Assembly (NCBI GenBank): GCA_020634855.1
Contig: JACKAU010000012.1
Location: forward strand, 186,001 to 250,000
Length of the DNA stretch: 64,000 nucleotides
Reading direction: 5' to 3'
Source of the DNA: Anaerolineales bacterium
GTDB taxonomy: Bacteria; Chloroflexota; Anaerolineae; 4572-78; J111
Shown: piece after piece, positions 60,462 through 64,000 of the stretch
Numbering within the stretch: the stretch's first letter is position 1
Layout: every line of letters begins with the position of its first letter
Program-made: the position numbers and the translations under genes
Notes under the pieces: model-generated
Seen by the model: the letters and a program-made list of their open reading frames with translations, nothing else
The model's database searches: none
What the model was told of the DNA's origin: nothing

Positions 60462-61073
60462 TTACTTGACGACGCGAAACCCCAGATGGGTGACGCCGGG
60501 AGCCTCGATCGCGTGTATGCGTTCCAGTTCGAACTGCTTCGTTTCCAGATGATCGAACAACCGGACGCCGCTACCGAGCAAGACGGGCGCGACGTCGACA
60601 TAGATTTCATCAACGAGCTTGGCCTTGAGGGCTTGCTGCAAGATACTGGGAGTGGCGATGACAACATCTTTGTCTCCCGCTGCTTCCTTGGCCTGACGAA
60701 TTGCGCTTTCAACACCATCCGTAACAAAGGTGAACGGCGAGCCTTCTTTGACCCATTCCTGCGGGACGGTATGGGTAACAATAAAGGCCGGTGATCCCGG
60801 AGGATGGCCGCCCCAGGCATGGGCGATATCGAAGGTTCTCCGGCCCCACACCCCCGCTCCGTAGCTTGCGAACGCCGCCTTGAGGAGTTCGGCACTCTGC
60901 GCGGAGACCTTGAGCACCATCTGCCCATCCGAAATGGGGACTTCCGTGTCGCCGCTGAAGTACCACGTAAAAAGCCGGTCGCCGCCGTCGCCCAAACCAT
61001 TCTCAGGGCCATCGTTCGGCCCGGCGACAAAACCATCCAGTGACATGGTGATGTTAAAAACAACTTTTCCCAT
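60462..61073 (-). CDS. Dihydrofolate reductase-family protein, paralogue 4
   Basis: A 203-residue RibD C-terminal/DHFR-fold protein: GKVVFNITMSLDGFVAGPND, then WGRRTFDIAHAWGG, GDKDVVIATPSILQQ and LVDEIYVDVAPVLLGSGVRLF. It is more divergent from paralogues 1-3, with a longer insertion near residue 40-60. The start at 61073 gives a 7-base gap to AGGAG; the ATG six bases upstream is too close to it. A dispersed palindromic repeat lies downstream. Confidence 0.9.
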   Translation of the reverse strand: MGKVVFNITMSLDGFVAGPNDGPENGLGDGGDRLFTWYFSGDTEVPISDGQMVLKVSAQSAELLKAAFASYGAGVWGRRTFDIAHAWGGHPPGSPAFIVTHTVPQEWVKEGSPFTFVTDGVESAIRQAKEAAGDKDVVIATPSILQQALKAKLVDEIYVDVAPVLLGSGVRLFDHLETKQFELERIHAIEAPGVTHLGFRVVK

Positions 61074-61129
61074 TGTCATTCTCCTCTGATAAGTGATCCC
61101 AAAGGGACGATCTAAGACCATTGGGAAGG

Positions 61130-61534
61130 CTAACTTTGCAAGGGAATAAGAGCGCGCAGCCGCTCGTTACGCCAGTACAGTCCACCCCAAAGCAGCAAAC
61201 CGATGATGATCGGGAAGATGGCTGAAAATGGATCTGAACCGGCCCGTACGTGCGTGGCGACCGCGCCACCGAGATAGCCTGTGAGCAAGATGGCGCCCAG
61301 CACCGAGGTTGGTGGAATTACGTAGATCGCAAGACAAACCAGTTCGAGTAACCCAATCCCAAAGACAAAGGTCTCAGGATAGCCAAGCTGTGCGGTGGCG
61401 TTTATCGCTTCAGGGTGCTGAATGATTTTGATAATCGCATCGAAGGCGAGGAATAGGACAGCCAAGGCGCTGATAATCCAACCGGCCCAGAGTAACTTTT
61501 TTGGAGCAGAATTCGTTTGGCTCAATGTTTGCAT
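61130..61534 (-). CDS. DoxX-like family membrane protein
   Basis: A 134-residue four-TM protein of the DoxX/DoxD type, with helices at about 13-32, 50-70, 75-95 and 102-120. LFLAFDAIIKIIQHPEAI and GIGLLELVCLAIYVIPPTSVLGAILLTGYLGGAVATHVR are diagnostic. Its function is unknown; relatives interact with redox enzymes. It is next to RibD-like and VOC genes. AAGGAG precedes the ATG at 61534. Confidence 0.9.
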   Translation of the reverse strand: MQTLSQTNSAPKKLLWAGWIISALAVLFLAFDAIIKIIQHPEAINATAQLGYPETFVFGIGLLELVCLAIYVIPPTSVLGAILLTGYLGGAVATHVRAGSDPFSAIFPIIIGLLLWGGLYWRNERLRALIPLQS

Positions 61535-61635
61535 ATTAGTTCTCCTTACGCGTGGGCTTCATGCCCTACGGGAAAGCGATCTCCAACAAGGTTTAAGCGG
61601 ATGTTGTGTTCGAGCATTGCATTTAGGCCGGTTTG

Positions 61636-61710
61636 TAGGACGCAGATTCAAGCAGGTTGTCGCCGATTTTTTAATTTTTATCAGCGTTTATCGGCGAAAA
61701 TCTGCGCCCT
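61636..61710. repeat. CGCAGATT/AAATCTGCG palindromic repeat
   Basis: GACGCAGATT and GTCGCCGATTTT on one side face TATCGGCGAAAATCTGCG on the other. An imperfect palindromic spacer element like those at 24.8 kb and 38.5 kb; the left arm seems to carry an insertion. Confidence 0.5.
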
Positions 61711-61740
61711 ATTTCTTGCCAGACTTAAAGGTGAAAACCT

Positions 61741-62178
61741 CTATTGGTTATAGTCGTAGCTGACCATCCACTGAACGCCAAATTTGTCGGTCAGCATGCC
61801 GAAGTATGCGCCCCAAAAAGTCTTGTCAAGCGGCATGGTGATCTGCCCCCCGGCGGAAAGTCCATCGAATACTGCGTCGGCTTCGGCTTCGCTGTCGGTG
61901 CTAATGGCGATGGAGAAGCTGTTGCCAAAGTTAATCGTTCCCATCGCGCTGGGGACGTCGCTGCCCATCAAGATAGTACCTTGTGCAACAGGAAGCGACA
62001 CATGCATAATTTTCTCGCCTTCACTGTCCGGCAGTTGATGCTCTGTGTCCATTTCTTCGGCCGGCACATCCTTAAAGCGCATCAGCATAACAAACTCGCC
62101 GCCAAAAACGGATTTGTAAAAATTAAAGGCTTCTTCGCAATTACCGCTAAAGTTCAAATAAGGATTTACAGCTTTCAT
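61741..62178 (-). CDS. PhnB-like VOC protein
   Basis: A 145-residue single-domain PhnB/glyoxalase-like protein. It starts MKAVNPYLNFSGNCEEAFNFYKSVFGGEF, has the central MHVSLPVAQGTILMGSDVP, and ends WGAYFGMLTDKFGVQWMVSY. It probably forms a homodimer; ligand and activity are unknown. AAAGGAAA precedes the ATG. Confidence 0.9.
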   Translation of the reverse strand: MKAVNPYLNFSGNCEEAFNFYKSVFGGEFVMLMRFKDVPAEEMDTEHQLPDSEGEKIMHVSLPVAQGTILMGSDVPSAMGTINFGNSFSIAISTDSEAEADAVFDGLSAGGQITMPLDKTFWGAYFGMLTDKFGVQWMVSYDYNQ

Positions 62179-62201
62179 GATTTGATTTTCCTTTCAAAAT
62201 A

Positions 62202-62558
62202 TTAAATAGTTTGATTTTTGGTTATGATAGACCCAAAGTAAACATCAATTTCCCTGATCTTATTTTCTTCGATTCTAAAGTACTCCACGTTCCGAAACCG
62301 GGTGCCATCATCCAGTTCAGCATGATACCGAACAAAGGCTTCATTACCTTGTACAAAAAGCTGCTCGATGGTGTGCTCCCGAAATCTATCACTGTGGGGG
62401 AAACACGTCTCAAAATAAATCGTCTTATTAATATGGTCATCACGCGGACTGTTAAACGTAAAGTCATCACTCAACAGGCTTTCTAACGTCTGCCTATCTT
62501 TGGACAAAAAAGCCGAAAAACAGTTGCGCACTAAATCTGAAACGATGTTATTTGTCAT
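62202..62558 (-). CDS. SnoaL-like/NTF2-fold protein
   Basis: A 118-residue protein with an NTF2-like fold: NCFSAFLSKDRQTLESLLSDDFTFNSP forms the first helices and strand, then FVRYHAELDDGTRFRNVEYFRIEENKIREIDVYFG. Such proteins are isomerases, hydrolases or ligand binders. The ATG at 62558, 13 bases after AGGAAAG, matches the family start; the longer ORF start has no support. Function unknown. Confidence 0.85.
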   Translation of the reverse strand: MTNNIVSDLVRNCFSAFLSKDRQTLESLLSDDFTFNSPRDDHINKTIYFETCFPHSDRFREHTIEQLFVQGNEAFVRYHAELDDGTRFRNVEYFRIEENKIREIDVYFGSIITKNQTI

Positions 62559-62721
62559 AACACAATGTCTTTCCTGAGCATAAATGCCGCTATTAATTTT
62601 AACTGGTGATCGGGTATCCGCATATACTCCCATGGGCTATTTCTTATTGCTTGACCCCACCTAACTCAGCAATCTATTGGGCGATCAACCAGCCACATTC
62701 AGATCGTACTTAAACTGCCGG

Positions 62722-64000
62722 TCAATCCACAAAACAAATATCAGGCTGTACCGGGACGGTTGGCGGATGAACAGGTTGCAGCGATTCTGACGGAACCTCA
62801 GGCTCGGCCTCGACCTCGATGTGCCGGAGCAGCGTCACGGTTAGGATAGTCAGGCCGATCATCACCACCGCGCCGATAAGAGCGGTCAATTGCAGACCCA
62901 AGACAAACGCCTGACTGGCGGTGACGAGCAAGGTTGCTCCAAGCGGATCGGGTAGCTGCCCGGCCACCGCCACCGCGCCACCGAGGGTTTCCAACACGGC
63001 GTGAGCGGCTTCGGGCGAGATCCCTGGCGGCATCGCGGCCGCCACTTGACTGCGGTACACGGCAATGCCCAAACTCCCTAGCACCGCCAGACCGAGCGCT
63101 CCGCCCAGTTCAGCGCCGGTTTCGGCCAACGCCGAGGCGGCGCCCGCTCGTTCGGGTGGAGCCGCGCTTACCACCAGGTCGATGGTTAGGGTAAAGGTAA
63201 ATCCAAATCCTAGCGACATCAGCGTATTGGCGATAACCACCAGTGCCAGGGAGTTGAGGTTAACTTGGGTTAATAGCCCCAGACTAACGGCAGCGAGCGC
63301 CAGACCACCGGCCACGAGAAACGCGGGATGAATCCATCGCACCACTCTTGGCGCTAAGTTGGAGCCGATGATAAACGTAATCGCTCCCGGTACCGACCAC
63401 AAGCCGGCCTGCAGCGGCGACAGTCCCAGCACCAATTGTAAGTATTGCGCGATGAACAGAAAGGTGCCGAACGCCGCAAAGATACCGAGCGTATAGGTCA
63501 CCAGTGAGGCGGTAAAGGCCGGCACGCGAAACAGCCCCAGGTCGATCAACGGATCGGGTAGGTGTCGCTGTCGCTGTACAAAGGCGAAGCCGATGCTCAG
63601 ACCAACGCCAACCGACAGCAGCGGCAGCCAGCCCAGGCCGTTCTCGGCGAACTGTTTGAGGCCGTAGATGACCAATAGCACCGCCGTCAACGACATACCG
63701 GCGCTCAAAAGATCGAACCGGCCCGGTTGTGGGTCCCGATATTCCGGCAGTAGCATTGGCCCTGTAACCAGCAGCACGACCATCACCGGCACGCCCAGCA
63801 AAAAGACCGATCCCCACCAGAAATACTCCAGCAGTACCCCACCGATCAACGGCCCGATGGCGCTACCTACCGAGAACCCGGACACCCAAATGCCGATGGC
63901 GGCGGTGCGTTGGCGCGAGTCGAGAAACATATTGCGAATTAAGGACATCGTCGAGGGCATCAGCGTGGCCCCGGCCACTCCCAGCAGCGCCCGGGCCGCG
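62722..64000 (-). CDS. DHA2-family MFS transporter (partial, runs off the window)
   Basis: At least 426 residues of a drug:H+ antiporter-2 (14-TM) major facilitator. The 5' end is outside the window: the frame stays open to base 64000, and the apparent GTG start at 63978 lies inside the protein. Motif C (GFSVGSAIGPLIGGVLL) lies near the visible start, followed by about ten more helices, consistent with a DHA2 exporter. The C-terminus is short and hydrophilic. It probably exports hydrophobic compounds by proton exchange. Confidence 0.92.
   Translation of the reverse strand, partial: AARALLGVAGATLMPSTMSLIRNMFLDSRQRTAAIGIWVSGFSVGSAIGPLIGGVLLEYFWWGSVFLLGVPVMVVLLVTGPMLLPEYRDPQPGRFDLLSAGMSLTAVLLVIYGLKQFAENGLGWLPLLSVGVGLSIGFAFVQRQRHLPDPLIDLGLFRVPAFTASLVTYTLGIFAAFGTFLFIAQYLQLVLGLSPLQAGLWSVPGAITFIIGSNLAPRVVRWIHPAFLVAGGLALAAVSLGLLTQVNLNSLALVVIANTLMSLGFGFTFTLTIDLVVSAAPPERAGAASALAETGAELGGALGLAVLGSLGIAVYRSQVAAAMPPGISPEAAHAVLETLGGAVAVAGQLPDPLGATLLVTASQAFVLGLQLTALIGAVVMIGLTILTVTLLRHIEVEAEPEVPSESLQPVHPPTVPVQPDICFVD

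Overview
The window looks like a chromosomal segment of an uncultured or environmental Chloroflexota bacterium (Anaerolineae/Caldilineae-like). This is inferred, not proven. Supporting signs are a lipoprotein with a long Thr/Pro (TPTPT) linker, a BTAD-type regulator fused to an ATPase and a family-5 solute-binding domain, DUF5666 repeats, a GT39-type membrane glycosyltransferase, many small stress/accessory enzymes, and intergenic spaces crowded with palindromic and tandem repeats. No rRNA, tRNA, CRISPR array or prophage was recognised.

Layout. 1-3 kb: a GxxExxY PD-(D/E)xK protein, a 41-42 bp hairpin tandem array, a hypothetical gene and a small Cys-rich protein set among dispersed repeats. 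3-7 kb: an M20 peptidase and a GT39 glycosyltransferase. 7-9.5 kb: a XhoI/PaeR7I-type restriction-modification locus with an intact methyltransferase and a restriction gene broken by two apparent 1-base deletions. 9.7-12 kb: a histidine kinase and OmpR-type regulator pair. 12-13.1 kb: a decayed DDE_Tnp_4 (IS5-like) transposase. 13-18.3 kb: a ferric-reductase-like protein, a Tat lipoprotein hydrolase, an SDR, a DUF5666 protein and a DUF2085 protein. 18.3-18.6 kb: a 20/21 bp tandem array. 18.6-26.1 kb: a Vps62-like protein, a lipoprotein esterase, a solitary HicB, a 664-aa terpenoid-cyclase-like protein with a DxDD motif, and an EEP hydrolase.

26.3-29 kb: an Rrf2 regulator and an NmrA-type oxidoreductase share the operator ATGTAAC-N7-GTTACAT; a MarR regulator and a nitroreductase follow. 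29.4-34.5 kb: a forward cluster (PIG-L deacetylase, channel-like protein, double-CDGSH Fe-S protein, GNAT, quinone-oxidoreductase-like MDR, DUF389). 34.6-40.2 kb: an SDR, a lone receiver domain, an operon of an alanine-dehydrogenase-like protein lacking both catalytic residues plus a CoA-transferase, a DinB protein, and a GGCT-PNPOx fusion. 40.2-45.7 kb (minus): a CdaA-CdaR (c-di-AMP) fusion, an MscS channel, a tandem double adenylate kinase and a receiver protein. 45.9-50.9 kb: a lipoprotein, the 1305-aa BTAD-AAA-SBP5 regulator and an unannotated 52-aa gene.

51-64 kb is a long minus-strand accessory run: a frameshifted squalene-cyclase-like gene with MoaD/ThiS and Asp-box genes, then an isochorismatase, four RibD/DHFR-like paralogues mixed with VOC/PhnB, DinB, GyrI, YdeI, DoxX and SnoaL-like genes, a truncated hydrolase, and a DHA2 MFS transporter running off the edge. 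A second 20/21 bp tandem array of the same family as that at 18.4 kb lies at 56.45-56.76 kb.

Most notable: the multidomain fusions, the three helically spaced tandem arrays, the catalytically altered alanine dehydrogenase, the DxDD cyclase-like protein, the self-contained Rrf2 regulon, and a dispersed repeat whose end sits just upstream of several ribosome binding sites.
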